From Oxyruncus cristatus (Eukaryota; Chordata; Aves; Passeriformes; Cotingidae), in the NCBI GenBank assembly GCA_013399855.1, contig VXAY01004752.1:702505-766504 (forward strand): DNA of 64,000 nucleotides, in the 5' to 3' direction. A program made the position numbers and the translations under genes. Shown one piece after another: positions 57,901 to 62,900 of the stretch. The notes beneath the pieces were generated by a model. The model had not been told where the DNA came from, did not search any database, and saw nothing but the letters and a program-made list of their open reading frames with translations. Position 1 is the first letter of the stretch. The number at the start of each line of letters is the position of its first letter.

Positions 57901-59907
57901 TTGAAATCAGAACACGAAGTTATCCACATACACACACAAACAATTCCCAAATCAGGAGAGACCCCAAAGCCATAGGAAGGTTTAGCAGAGTGAAGAGCCA
58001 CAGCACCTACTGATTTTACAGACAGGAATCTCATCTGCAAGCAGAACACACGGCAAGGCAAGGAACAGTTTAACAAATCCAATCCAGATTTTACTGTGAC
58101 AGAGCAGACAGCACGTGTTACCCACATTAGTTTCTCATTTAGAAGTGTACTTTTCCCCTCCATGAACCCACTTGGGCACTTTAAACACACACCCCCAATA
58201 GCTACTGGGACTGTGAGAAGCAGAAAATAAAGAGTTTCCCATTAGGGAACTGTTCTTTTGAAAAGCAGTTTCTAGTGAGAAATTTTTTTATCATTTTGGA
58301 CAGCCTGGGCTATATTAGGATTCTTGTCAGGGCTGACACGCACAGCGCAGGGCTCTGGTGTCAGCTCCTGTAATCAAGGATAAGACTTAGTTGTGGCTGC
58401 CCTCAGAACTGTGCCTGCAGACCACAATTTAACTGTGCCACAGAGATTTTTGGAGAACACCCACAAACAAGATTTGATACTTCTTCTGTTGGTGGTGGGT
58501 GGGACTTTTTCTCTCCATTTTTTCAGAAAAAGAATTGGAAAAAAAAAAAAATCTACCACATCAAGCAGCAATGTCGCTCTTTTTCCACACTCCCTGTGCA
58601 AACCTGCTGTGCCTGCACCTCAAAAAGGGATCTGCAAATACCTCGGGTTTCACTTATTTCTGGAACTGGGTATTTTTATTCTTTTTTCACTTCTATTCAT
58701 AGTCAGACAACCGCACTGAGACCTGGCAGCTGCTGAGGATATGGTCAAGACAGAAATGATTCTGAGTAGTTTTTGGTCTGTTCTATGTTGGGCATTTCAG
58801 TGACAACAGCCAGACCAGTTTTAGCATCAGTTCCATTCAATTATAGAGGTGTAGCAGGTGGGAAGCAGCTATAAGTGCTTCTTTCCATGAATCAGCCACC
58901 ACACACCTCTCTGTACATTAAGCCTGCACTTAAACAATGATTTATTTTGCAGTCTGCTATGAGGGCTCTCTAGATGCCCTCCCTTATCAGAGCAACCACT
59001 CTTAGGACTCTTATTTTTTCCCAGAGCTTGACCTCAGAATGCACACAGCAAACATCTAGTAAGTTCTTTCAGGTAATCAAGGTTTTGACAGCTTGAGAGT
59101 AAAGCAGCCAAACCACAGAGCAAAGCAGAGAGACGAGCTTCTCTGTTTCACTTCATCTTTAGAAGAAGAAAGCAAGGACGGGAGGAGGAAAACCAGAGCG
59201 TTGCTGCCAGATGAAAAACAGGGGGGGAAAAAAGCAATAGCTTGTAAAAAAGGAAAAAAGGTTAGAAGAGGGCTTTGCCCCGGAGAGATCAGGCAGAACA
59301 GTTGTGAGAGACACTCTGTGGCCTTGCAAAAAGCAGAACACGGTTTTGGCGTTCTGTGCAAGAAGCATATGCAACGTCAGATACCCATTCCATTTTTCTG
59401 CTTCTTCTGCCCAGGCTTCTTCTTAGCTGCTGTTGGTTCAGATGGTGGAGTGGGCTGTTTTGTAACAGGGACTGGATCTACTTTCTTGCCTGAAGACTTG
59501 GATCCTTCCGAGTCCTTAGTTACGTGATCATCCTGGCCGGCCTTGTGCTTCTTCTCCTTCTTCTTCCGTTCCCTGACGCCGGTGGGTGCCTCGGTCGCGC
59601 CCGAGGGAACGGGGCTGACGTGCTCCTCGTCCGTGCTCAGGGCATCAGAGAGCTTAAAGTCCCGAGGGGCACTCTCAGAGTCAGACTCGTGGATGTTCCC
59701 GTTCTGAGCTTCTTTCTTCTTGTTCTTCTTCTTCTCGGTTTTCTTTTTGTCGGCCTTGGTCGGTTGGAACTTTAGGTCCCTTTTCTGCTTCGCCAGGACC
59801 TCATCGTATAAAGTCTCTTTCATGAAAAGATAGAAGAAGAGGAAGATGACTGTAATAACCACACTAGGAATGAGGATGATAAAGTAGGTAGACTCGTAAA
59901 ACTCCAT
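7910..59907 (-). CDS. KTN1: Kinectin, whole coding span (42 coding exons, joined)
   Basis: Kinectin is an integral ER membrane protein. An N-terminal anchor is followed by a cytoplasmic basic region and a roughly 1000-residue coiled coil reported to bind kinesin and Rho-type GTPases. Seen here: ATG at 59907 in a good context (A at -3, G at +4), a hydrophobic segment at residues about 7-29, lysine-rich low-complexity sequence to about residue 200, then almost continuous coiled coil from about residue 325 to the end. Joining 42 exons at AG/GT borders (one GC donor) keeps one frame for about 1355 codons. Mammalian and chicken kinectin are, from memory, about 1357 and 1364 residues. The frame stops at TGA 7912-7910, eight codons earlier than the ancestral frame would. 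The paralogue RRBP1 was considered, but its lysine-rich decapeptide repeats are absent. Assignment is very secure; individual borders rest on splice motifs and phase, not on transcripts. Confidence 0.97.
10004..10242 (+). mobile_element. CR1 LINE fragment in intron 42
   Basis: About 240 bp of CR1 3' end: AGAAATTCTTCCCTGTGAGG, ACAGGTTGCCCAGAGAAG, AGTGGAAGGTGTCCCTGCCC and CCTTCCAACCCAAACCATTC, ending in ATTCTATGATTCC. The best preserved copy in the window. Confidence 0.95.
10820..10838. repeat. C19 run followed by A-rich sequence
   Basis: Nineteen C, then A-rich sequence, in intron 42; the transcript strand is G19. A similar G16 run lies at 1114-1129. Confidence 0.9.
12661..12753 (-). CDS. KTN1: KTN1 exon 42 (residues 1291-1321)
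   Basis: 93 nt, phase 0-0; acceptor CCTTTACAG, donor GAGTCG|GTGAGT. It encodes AQESLAALEREIGKVFGDAN and VIENSDVCTES, with the conserved VIENSDV motif. Confidence 0.95.
13748..13825. repeat. 39-bp tandem duplication in intron 41
   Basis: Two adjacent 39-bp copies (13748-13786 and 13787-13825) of AGCTTTTT(A/G)TTAGGCTGGGTTTC...AAAGAATT with one mismatch. A recent local duplication. Confidence 0.95.
14120..14203 (-). CDS. KTN1: KTN1 exon 41: 28-codon coiled-coil exon (residues 1263-1290)
   Basis: 84 nt, phase 0-0; acceptor TTTTGCAG, donor CCCAAG|GTAAGC. It encodes LKTQLNETLSKLKVDQNERQ and KVAGDLPK. Confidence 0.96.
16510..16593 (-). CDS. KTN1: KTN1 exon 40: 28-codon coiled-coil exon (residues 1235-1262)
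   Basis: 84 nt, phase 0-0; acceptor TCATTTCAG, donor AATTTG|GTAAGA. It encodes LKDLLTELQKKLDDSYSEAV and RQNEELNL, essentially identical to the mammalian protein. A 28-residue segment of this kind is missing in some mammalian isoforms. Confidence 0.97.
16803..16886 (-). CDS. KTN1: KTN1 exon 39: 28-codon coiled-coil exon (residues 1207-1234)
   Basis: 84 nt, phase 0-0; acceptor GTTTCCAG, donor AGAGAG|GTAAAC. It encodes LKKEREHLESELEKAEIERS and TYVSEVRE, the strongly conserved kinectin signature. The kinesin-binding part of kinectin has been mapped to this C-terminal region. Confidence 0.97.
17398..17469 (-). CDS. KTN1: KTN1 exon 38: C-terminal coiled coil (residues 1183-1206)
   Basis: 72 nt, phase 0-0; acceptor AACTGCAG, donor GAAACT|GTACGT. 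It encodes MKTSVTSLEHEVERLKEEIK and EVET, more diverged from mammals than its neighbours. Confidence 0.93.
18400..18536 (+). mobile_element. CR1 LINE fragment in intron 37
   Basis: CR1 3' end with GAGCAACCTGGTCTAGTGGA, CCCTGCCCATGGCAGGGGGT and CCTTCCAACCCAAACCGTTC, opposite in orientation to KTN1. Confidence 0.93.
18919..18958. repeat. A40 run (U40 in KTN1 pre-mRNA)
   Basis: Forty adenines on the plus strand. In the KTN1 transcript it is a U tract starting about 15 nt downstream of the exon 37 donor. Homopolymer length from assembly may be inexact. Confidence 0.9.
18974..19066 (-). CDS. KTN1: KTN1 exon 37: C-terminal coiled coil (residues 1152-1182)
   Basis: 93 nt, phase 0-0; acceptor CTTCTTAG, weak donor AAACAG|GTATTT. 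It encodes EGILQRLQRSVEEEESKWKI and EESQKELKQ. A 40-nt T tract follows about 15 nt inside the intron on the gene strand. Confidence 0.95.
19151..19240 (-). CDS. KTN1: KTN1 exon 36: C-terminal coiled coil (residues 1122-1151)
   Basis: 90 nt, phase 0-0; acceptor TTTGCCCAG, donor GAGACG|GTGAGT. It encodes AMEQKLKEAEEMHILLQLEC and EKYKSVLAET. The downstream intron is only 84 nt. Confidence 0.96.
19552..19716 (+). mobile_element. CR1 LINE fragment in intron 35
   Basis: CR1 3' end with CAGGTTGCCCAGGGAAGCTG, GAGCAACCTGGTCTAGTGAG and TTCCTTCCAACCCAAACCAT, opposite in orientation to KTN1. Confidence 0.93.
19841..19921 (-). CDS. KTN1: KTN1 exon 35 (residues 1095-1121)
   Basis: 81 nt, phase 0-0; acceptor TTCCCAACAG, donor ATCAAG|GTAGGC. 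It encodes SHSEWICGFEKMAKEYLREA and SGSEDIK. The tryptophan/glycine segment is the non-coiled part after the hinge. Confidence 0.96.
20968..21057 (-). CDS. KTN1: KTN1 exon 34 (residues 1065-1094)
   Basis: 90 nt, phase 0-0; acceptor TGGTTTAG, donor AATGTG|GTAAGA. It encodes EKQQHLEAAEVETRELLQKL and FPKVSLPSNV. The FPKVS.PSN motif interrupts the coiled coil with two prolines, a likely hinge. Confidence 0.96.
22890..22976 (-). CDS. KTN1: KTN1 exon 33: coiled coil (residues 1036-1064)
   Basis: 87 nt, phase 0-0; acceptor ATGATTAG, weak donor GCCAAG|GTTGTA. It encodes DLREKNWEAMEALASTEK and LLQDKVNKTAK, nearly invariant in kinectins. Confidence 0.96.
23967..24083. repeat. 44-bp direct repeat pair around the CR1 tail
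   Basis: The sequence AATATTGGATAAAACTG...GCAGTCAGATTT occurs at 23967-24010 and again at 24040-24083 with a single mismatch (T/A at the 18th base). Confidence 0.9.
24011..24039 (+). mobile_element. Minimal CR1 3' tail flanked by direct repeats
   Basis: CATAGAATCTATGATTCTAT plus one further unit, the octamer-like terminal repeat of CR1, with no body. A 44-bp direct repeat lies on both sides (23967-24010 and 24040-24083). Confidence 0.7.
25031..25121 (-). CDS. KTN1: KTN1 exon 32 (module 7, third exon; residues 1005-1035)
   Basis: 91 nt; acceptor TCAATTCAG, donor AACAAC|GTAAGG. It encodes VAGKEKEIANLQNELASQR and ends QQRKKNN. It is the last repeat unit, the most diverged, and still has the standard length. 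Confidence 0.95.
26052..26089 (-). CDS. KTN1: KTN1 exon 31 (module 7, second exon; residues 993-1005)
   Basis: A 38-nt micro-exon; acceptor CTTTGTAG, donor CAAGT|GTGAGT. It encodes ASLAVQSEELLQ plus two bases of valine. Confidence 0.94.
26483..26551 (-). CDS. KTN1: KTN1 exon 30 (module 7, first exon; residues 970-992)
   Basis: 69 nt; acceptor TTTCAACAG, donor AAACAG|GTACAG. It encodes EVQKENESFKAQIQELKQ and ENCKQ, comparable to the mammalian DENKLFKSQIEQLKQQN segment. Confidence 0.95.
26649..26739 (-). CDS. KTN1: KTN1 exon 29 (module 6, third exon; residues 939-969)
   Basis: 91 nt; acceptor CATCTCTGCAG, donor TTGCAG|GTAAAG. It encodes LKGEEEQMKKLKAVVEEKE and ends ANQVKQLQ. The following intron is only 97 nt. 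Confidence 0.95.
26762..26815. repeat. A-rich tandem duplication in intron 28
   Basis: Two units of the type GTAAG-A(n)-G-(A/G)TTAAA, a simple-sequence duplication of about 27 bp upstream of exon 29 in gene orientation. Confidence 0.7.
27565..27602 (-). CDS. KTN1: KTN1 exon 28 (module 6, second exon; residues 927-939)
   Basis: A 38-nt micro-exon; acceptor TTTTTACAG, donor AGCAT|GTGAGT. It encodes VPAASQIQDLQS plus two bases of methionine. Confidence 0.93.
28467..28544 (-). CDS. KTN1: KTN1 exon 27 (module 6, first exon; residues 901-926)
   Basis: Donor CAACAG|GTACAG. The acceptor is uncertain: AAAG (exon from 28544, 78 nt), CAG (28538, 72 nt) and AAG (28535, 69 nt) are all in frame. I chose the first because GQKDTIAQLTSK then aligns with the start of the other first exons. 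The extra length is explained by a 9-nt duplication giving LQQLQQ at the end. With this choice the full protein length also agrees best with known kinectins. Confidence 0.75.
28658..28748 (-). CDS. KTN1: KTN1 exon 26 (module 5, third exon; residues 870-900)
   Basis: 91 nt; acceptor TGGTACAG, donor CTGCAG|GTAAGC. It encodes LKGKEKQVKTMEALLEEKEK and ends VKKGECLQ. The LKGKE motif recurs in exon 29, making modules 5 and 6 a close pair. Confidence 0.95.
29383..29420 (-). CDS. KTN1: KTN1 exon 25 (module 5, second exon; residues 858-870)
   Basis: A 38-nt micro-exon; acceptor TTCTTTAG, donor ACTCT|GTAAGT. It encodes VSITSQVKELQT plus two bases of leucine. Confidence 0.94.
30981..31049 (-). CDS. KTN1: KTN1 exon 24 (module 5, first exon; residues 835-857)
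   Basis: 69 nt; acceptor ATTGAAAAG, donor AAACAG|GTAAAA. It encodes ALTQEIEALKEEVGNSQ and LEMEKQ. In mammals 23-residue segments of this type are skipped in some kinectin isoforms, so it may be a cassette exon. Confidence 0.94.
31210..31300 (-). CDS. KTN1: KTN1 exon 23 (module 4, third exon; residues 804-834)
   Basis: 91 nt; acceptor CTCTTAAAG, donor GTTCAG|GTATCT. It encodes IHEKDGKIKSVEELLQAEV and ends ASKEKTVQ. Confidence 0.95.
31941..31978 (-). CDS. KTN1: KTN1 exon 22 (module 4, second exon; residues 792-804)
   Basis: A 38-nt micro-exon encoding VSFQSLVEELQK plus two bases of valine. Acceptor TTGAACAG, donor AAAGT|GTAAGT. The last 20 nt differ little from exon 13, a direct trace of exon duplication. 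Confidence 0.94.
32818..32886 (-). CDS. KTN1: KTN1 exon 21 (module 4, first exon; residues 769-791)
   Basis: 69 nt; acceptor TTTCAAAG, donor GAGCAG|GTAGTA. It encodes ALRTENSSLRKELQSLQ and IQQSEQ. Counterpart of the mammalian AIRTENSSL segment. Confidence 0.95.
33478..33608 (+). mobile_element. CR1 LINE fragment in intron 20
   Basis: CR1-type 3' end: CTGGAGGGATTTAAAAGCCG, TGGATGTGGCACTTGGGG, GGGAATGGTTGGACTTGATC and TTTTCCAACTCACACTATTC. A different subfamily from the copies at 10004 and 18400. Confidence 0.85.
34278..34368 (-). CDS. KTN1: KTN1 exon 20 (module 3, third exon; residues 738-768)
   Basis: 91 nt; acceptor TTTCTCAG, donor CTGAAG|GTAAAA. It encodes MKERDDKIKTVEELLEAGL and ends IQVANKEEELK, almost the same as the mammalian segment. 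Confidence 0.96.
34500..34534 (-). CDS. KTN1: KTN1 exon 19 (module 3, second exon, one codon short; residues 727-738)
   Basis: 35 nt; acceptor TTCTTATAG, donor AAAAAAG|GTAAGA. It encodes TNKDLIEQMEK plus two bases of serine. It is one codon shorter than the other six micro-exons, with the phase kept. Confidence 0.93.
35788..35856 (-). CDS. KTN1: KTN1 exon 18 (module 3, first exon; residues 704-726)
   Basis: 69 nt; acceptor TTCTTCTAG, donor GAGCAG|GTATAG. It encodes VLKDQNTTLQAEVQKLQ and TLLSEQ. Strongly similar to exon 15, consistent with duplication. Confidence 0.95.
38182..38272 (-). CDS. KTN1: KTN1 exon 17 (module 2, third exon; residues 673-703)
   Basis: 91 nt; acceptor GTCTCTCAG, donor TTCAAG|GTAAGG. 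It encodes IHIKDDKIRSLEDQLREEL and ends NTKEEFK. Confidence 0.95.
38391..38428 (-). CDS. KTN1: KTN1 exon 16 (module 2, second exon; residues 661-673)
   Basis: A 38-nt micro-exon encoding AAAAHELERMQK plus two bases of serine. Acceptor ATATCTAG, donor AAAAG|GTAAAT. Only 118 nt of intron separate it from exon 17. Confidence 0.93.
39174..39242 (-). CDS. KTN1: KTN1 exon 15 (module 2, first exon; residues 638-660)
   Basis: 69 nt; acceptor CCTTCCTTCAG, donor GAGCAG|GTGAAA. It encodes VLQNMNLSLKSEVQKLQ and ALTNEQ. A second AG further in (TTACAG) would drop three codons but breaks the 23-codon rule, so the first was taken. Confidence 0.93.
39534..39624 (-). CDS. KTN1: KTN1 exon 14 (module 1, third exon; residues 607-637)
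   Basis: 91 nt; acceptor TTTGTGCAG, donor CTCAAG|GTATAA. It encodes IAEKDKQIKQMEDSLGNEH and ends LTSKEEELK, the template motif seen in all seven third exons. Confidence 0.95.
40184..40221 (-). CDS. KTN1: KTN1 exon 13 (module 1, second exon; residues 595-607)
   Basis: A 38-nt micro-exon; acceptor CTTTTACAG, donor AAAGT|GTGAGC. It encodes TSASVLAEELHK plus two bases of valine. The choice between two overlapping GT donors is fixed by the phase of exon 14. Confidence 0.93.
42018..42086 (-). CDS. KTN1: KTN1 exon 12 (module 1, first exon; residues 572-594)
   Basis: 69 nt, phase 0-0; acceptor CTTACAAG, donor GCCCAG|GTACAG. It encodes ELIEQNDALNAQLQ then KFHSQMAAQ, matching the mammalian region before the TSASVLAEEL segment. 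Confidence 0.95.
42727..42893 (-). CDS. KTN1: KTN1 exon 11: coiled coil (residues 516-571)
   Basis: 167 nt; acceptor TGCTACAG, donor GTGCAG|GTAGTA. It encodes NKLVAKDNEIQSLHSKLTDT, SKQQLEQRMLQLLEAEQKR and ends DSMQMQVQ in phase 0, just before the repeated exon modules. Confidence 0.96.
43193..43194 (-). other. KTN1: GC 5' splice site of intron 10
   Basis: The intron reads CAAG|GCACGT at its start and CTGCTACAG at its end. The two phase-compatible half codons (G + AT) give aspartate, as in the mammalian protein. GC-AG introns are a rare class recognised by the U2 spliceosome and usually need a good match elsewhere in the donor; here the +4 base is C instead of A. Confidence 0.85.
43195..43282 (-). 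CDS. KTN1: KTN1 exon 10: coiled coil, GC donor (residues 487-515)
   Basis: 88 nt; acceptor AATATGAAG. It encodes VQQQEAERRWEEIQAYLRKR, then TAEHEAAQQ. The reading phase of exon 11 requires the exon to end at CAACAAG, followed by GCACGT, so this is a GC donor. The nearby GT at 43190-43189 would add four bases and shift the frame. Confidence 0.93.
44227..44359 (-). CDS. KTN1: KTN1 exon 9: coiled coil (residues 442-486)
   Basis: 133 nt; acceptor GTTTTCAG, donor CTGAAG|GTGACT. It encodes QSAELNKLRQDYARLMNEL and QKKNAEQAVAQLK, nearly identical to mammalian kinectin. Confidence 0.96.
45865..45971 (-). CDS. KTN1: KTN1 exon 8: coiled coil (residues 407-441)
   Basis: 107 nt; acceptor CCCCATCAG, donor AGCAA|GTATGT. 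It encodes FQQLREQMEAEISHLKQENG and ends after two bases of a lysine codon completed by exon 9. Confidence 0.96.
47902..48042 (-). CDS. KTN1: KTN1 exon 7: coiled coil (residues 360-406)
   Basis: 141 nt, phase 0-0; acceptor CACCCAAG, donor ATCAAG|GTAAGT. It encodes ELVAEKERNGLL, INTLEKEHNTFQ and HVSYQESQQMKIK, close to the mammalian sequence. Confidence 0.96.
50526..50642 (-). CDS. KTN1: KTN1 exon 6: coiled coil begins (residues 321-359)
   Basis: 117 nt, phase 0 at both ends; acceptor TGCTGCAG, donor CCCAG|GTAAAT. It encodes ASKAESAAALHQLQDKEKM and EEAAVAKEQCKQLSQ. Heptad-like spacing of L/A/M starts here and continues to the C-terminus. Confidence 0.95.
50969..51035 (-). mobile_element. CR1 LINE fragment in intron 5 (reverse)
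   Basis: The reverse complement of a CR1 3' end: TGAATCATTCAATAATTGAG, GTTGGAAGGGACTTCCAAGA and TCACCTGGTCCAGCCC. Short and truncated. Confidence 0.85.
51285..51440 (+). mobile_element. CR1 LINE fragment in intron 5 (copy a)
   Basis: CR1-like: GGTTGCCCAGAGGGGTTGTG, CAGTCTCAGCCCTTGAAGG, CCCTGAGCAGCCTGGGCTGA and TTTGAGCAGGAGGCTGAAC. Confidence 0.8.
51700..51880 (+). mobile_element. CR1 LINE fragment in intron 5 (copy b)
   Basis: Same family as copies a and c: TTTTTAAGCCCCAGTTGGAC, CCCTGAGCAACCTGCCCCG, TGTTCTGAGCAGGCAGACTG and GTCCCTCCCAACCTGAACTG. Confidence 0.8.
52087..52242 (+). mobile_element. CR1 LINE fragment in intron 5 (copy c)
   Basis: Same family: GCAGTCTCAGCCTCTGAAGG, AAGCCCTGAGCAGCCTGACC, CTTTGAGTAGGAGGTTGGAC and CCCTTCCAAATCTGAATTGC, ending near AATCCTATGA. 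Confidence 0.82.
52683..52813 (-). CDS. KTN1: KTN1 exon 5: start of the folded region (residues 277-320)
   Basis: Acceptor GTTGCAG, donor CAAAAG|GTGAAT, 131 nt. It encodes ENAEVKFKDF, then a segment with TEDEARCVVEVLKDKSG that resembles an EF-hand-like or helical cap conserved in kinectin. It ends in phase 0. Confidence 0.95.
55101..55268 (-). CDS. KTN1: KTN1 exon 4: conserved DEPLI linker (residues 221-276)
   Basis: The acceptor GATTACAG and strong donor AAAG|GTAAGA give 168 nt. The split valine codon leads into VDEPLIQPTTYIPLMDNSDS, one of the best conserved linear segments of kinectin, followed by EGIQKSSGKKLKNETDK. Confidence 0.95.
57654..57791 (-). CDS. KTN1: KTN1 exon 3: basic linker (residues 175-220)
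   Basis: Acceptor CTCCTACAG and donor AATG|GTGAGA bound 138 nt. The peptide begins DDQDSKADS, continues through KKQEPVLLHQEVKQE and ends in the lysine cluster GKKKVSAKKQKVDN. It matches the mammalian linker between the anchor and the coiled coil. No fold is expected here. Confidence 0.95.
59385..59907 (-). CDS. KTN1: KTN1 exon 2: start codon, membrane anchor, lysine-rich region (residues 1-174)
   Basis: The protein starts MEFYESTYFIILIPSVVITV, a hydrophobic uncleaved anchor that continues to about residue 29 and is followed by MKETLYDEVLAKQKR. Then come repeated K/E clusters (KKKTEKKKNKKK), the acidic SDSESAPRDFKLSDAL motif and the VPVTKQPTPPSE motif, all characteristic of kinectin. The anchor places the rest of the protein in the cytoplasm. 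The exon ends one base into a codon (AATGGAATGG|GTATCT), matching the two-base start of exon 3 to restore aspartate. The stretch 59580-59640 is locally rich in CpG. Confidence 0.97.
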
Positions 59908-59950
59908 TGTGCTTTTTCTGAGCTATAATTCTTTAAAAAAAAAAACAAAC
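59908..59950 (-). other. KTN1: 5' UTR part of exon 2
   Basis: A long pyrimidine tract on the minus strand (59953-59982, A-rich on the plus strand) ends in CTCTAG at 59951, leaving 43 untranslated bases before the ATG. This implies at least one upstream untranslated exon. No convincing candidate for it is visible in the rest of the window. Confidence 0.75.
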
Positions 59951-62900
59951 CTAGAGGGGAAAAAAAGAAAAAAAAAAAAAATTAGGTTTGGAGCAGGTTT
60001 TCCCCCTCGACATCATTTCTTGCAGTGATTATAATAATAAAAGAAGATTTCTCATTGTTATAGAGTAGCCCTAAAGTGGTTTTAATAAAATCACCAAACT
60101 ACATCAACCATGGAGCAACTTCTGGAATCATTTACCATTCCCTTCAAAGTTGTTAACCTGCATAGGAAGAACTGCAATTTGCCAGACTGCTGATCTGGGA
60201 ACAGAGCAGTTCTCCTCTTCCCTTGCTTTTTCCGCATTCTTCCTTCCTTCCCTGTGTGAAGCTTCATAAAGCTTTTGATTTCGGAAATACATGAGACAGC
60301 ACTTTCAGAGGCTGTGAAATAAGGACCAGTACATGCAGAACACCATTGTTTTTGGGTTTTTTTTCACCAAACATAATGAATTAAGATCTTTATCTTGGCA
60401 AGTGGGAGTTAAGTTTCAGCTTCCTTTTGTTCTCAGATTTATGACAGCTTCAGAAGCTGAATGAAGGGAAGAAAGGAGAGAGCCCTGGATTTTAGTCAAT
60501 CATAAAGAACCAGGTATTTTCAAAAACCTGCTTTTGGAACTCTAAAACACAACTTCAAACTCAGGAAAATTCCATACATTTATAGGAAAGCAGGAAGATC
60601 TGTTATTATTCTGCACACGTAACAGTGTATAACTTCCAGGGCACTCACAGACCAGGTGACTCCAGGATAATTTGCTGAAAACATTATGTCCCAAACATCA
60701 TTTTGTTAAACTTTTTTTTTTTTTTTAAAGTAGGAACCACAGAGTTAAAATCTGACTTGTCTTGACCCCAAAGTTAGGGGTTTTAGCATCATTCTGACTT
60801 CCCCCCCCCCTTCAAAACTAATTGCTATGAACAGACACGGATTTTTGCAGGAAGAATCCAAATCCTCCTCAGACTGTTTGTTCCACGGAAAAAATAAAAA
60901 AAAAGCACCAGACATCGAAAAAAACCAAAACAAACATAATCCAAACTCTAATGAAGGAAATACAATTCCTGATTCACCACCTCAGTTTAAAAACCACCAC
61001 GGGAAGCACGCGCTTCAACTGCATTTTCCTCCACACAAGAAAAGACGACTCTTCAACTCAAGTGTCCCCTGGGAATGAAAGGCAAGGGATTTAACTCGGG
61101 TTGCTCTGAGTATTCCCTGTGCTGCCTAGGAAAAGAAAACAGATATGCCTACCCAGGGCACAGGAACTAAAGTCCATGGAGAAGTTGTGTGTTGCAGGGA
61201 GAGGCTGGGATCTCCCTGCTTCTGGGCTGACAGGGGATTAGTCTTTCCTTATTTAAGGCTGTTTTACCTCAATTCCTGACTGTTTTGGAAGCTTCTACCA
61301 CAAGCTGGCTTTGCCACCCTGCCACACTGGAGAGAGCTCCATGTGGAACCTGGCTCTGGCCCAAGAGGGAATCACTGATATATATAAGAGATTCTGGACA
61401 GAGAGGAGTTACTGTGATAATATATTTGTACAGTGCATTGAGCAGCAGAAAAAGCAAGGATTGGGAACTCTAATTTGGCTATTAGGTTGTACAAATAAAA
61501 GAGTAACATTTCAATACACTAATTATTCACCAGTTGTCTTAACGTTAAGTCTCCTCGCAGTTTGTGTTTATTTTCTGCTCACTGAAAAGACTCGGGTCTA
61601 AAATTACATCCAGCACAGAAAGTTTCAGAAGGGCTCAGAGGGATGGGAGGCAAAGCTTGTCTTTTGGGGAGAAAAAGCACAGATGCTCAAAACTAAGCTG
61701 GGGCTTTCAAAATGATTAATTACAGCTACTTGATAAACCCAGCTCCCTGCACTAAGTGATCTAATATTAGTCATCTCTTGAAGGAAGCAGATCTTGAAAA
61801 TTTGTCTCAGCCAAAGTCAATATCGAATGCTTACGGGAAAGGCTAATCCCCAAAGTAAATATGTAATTAAGCAGATTTTTCACAAGTGTAATTAAGCTGA
61901 TCATTACAATACGTTACTGCAACAGTTACAATACCCGAGCACACCGAGCCCAGCACAGCCCTCCTCTGCCTGGCTGGGAACACCAGCACACAGCTGGCCA
62001 TAAACTCCTCCCGTGGCTTTGGCAAGCCGGGACTATCCCACCCTGCAGCCGTCAGTCCCTTCACTTTTCCCAGCATCTGACACCAGATGCTCAGGTCAAA
62101 TCACAGGCTCAGCACGACACGTGTTGGAAAAGGGTTCGAGACTCAAGGGTCAGGAGGCACAGCGGTCACAGAGGCAGGACTTTCACAGAAAGTGATTGTT
62201 GCTCTGAGGCCAGAGAGGAGAGGACACATTTAAAAGCTTCAGCTGCTTCAAAAGGAAGCCATAAATACGTAATTACAGCAGCTAGTCCGGGCAGGGAACA
62301 CATGTCAGACTAGACGAGGTCTGATCTCAGAGCTGGATGAGCAGCACGAGCTCTGCTGAGCCTCCGTCCACCACCCTGCTCTCCCCTCCCCTGGAGCAAC
62401 GGGATCATCTGCTGGATCTGGAGCATGACACTGCAATGATGAGGTTCAGAGCCTCACCAGAGCCAGTTACTGCTCCTGCCCTCCTCCTGCTCATCGGGGT
62501 GATGAGCCACATGGACCTTCCCACCCCAAACGCTGATCCAGAGGCAGGCAGATTCGTCTCTGATTCCATACACAAATCCAATTTTTCACACGGAAGCAGG
62601 GTTCAACAAAAAAAAAAAACCTGAAGCCAAATGAAAGTCTCAGGATGTAATTAGAACTGATTAAGCACACCCAGGAATGGCAAACGAGTTCTCGCTATGA
62701 TGGTCACACACTTATTTCCCACCTCAGCCCAGCAAAGGTATTTAAAACTCACTCTAGGAGGATACCACTGCTGCTGGCTCATACACAGAACAAGATGATA
62801 ACATCCTTCACCATCTACACCTTGCCAAAATGTCTTTATAAAGTGGCATCCTTGCCATGGGGTAAATCAGCAGTATTTTGGCTCACACACAATTTCCAGT

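Larger units (their letters stand above)
43283..59384 (-). other. KTN1: KTN1 introns 2-9 (contents)
   Basis: Eight introns of 0.9-2.5 kb separating exons 2-10. Intron 5 (50643-52682) contains four CR1 fragments. Introns 2, 3, 4, 6, 7, 8 and 9 show only simple-sequence runs and no feature I can support. Confidence 0.8.

Noticed and set aside
7910..59907. RRBP1 (p180), the closest paralogue, as the gene identity
   Set aside because: The lysine-rich decapeptide repeats of RRBP1 are missing, and exon after exon matches kinectin rather than RRBP1.
59953..59982. A-rich runs to the right of many exons as poly(A) tails of retrocopies
   Set aside because: They are the polypyrimidine tracts of the minus-strand acceptors, each directly followed by AG and an in-phase exon.
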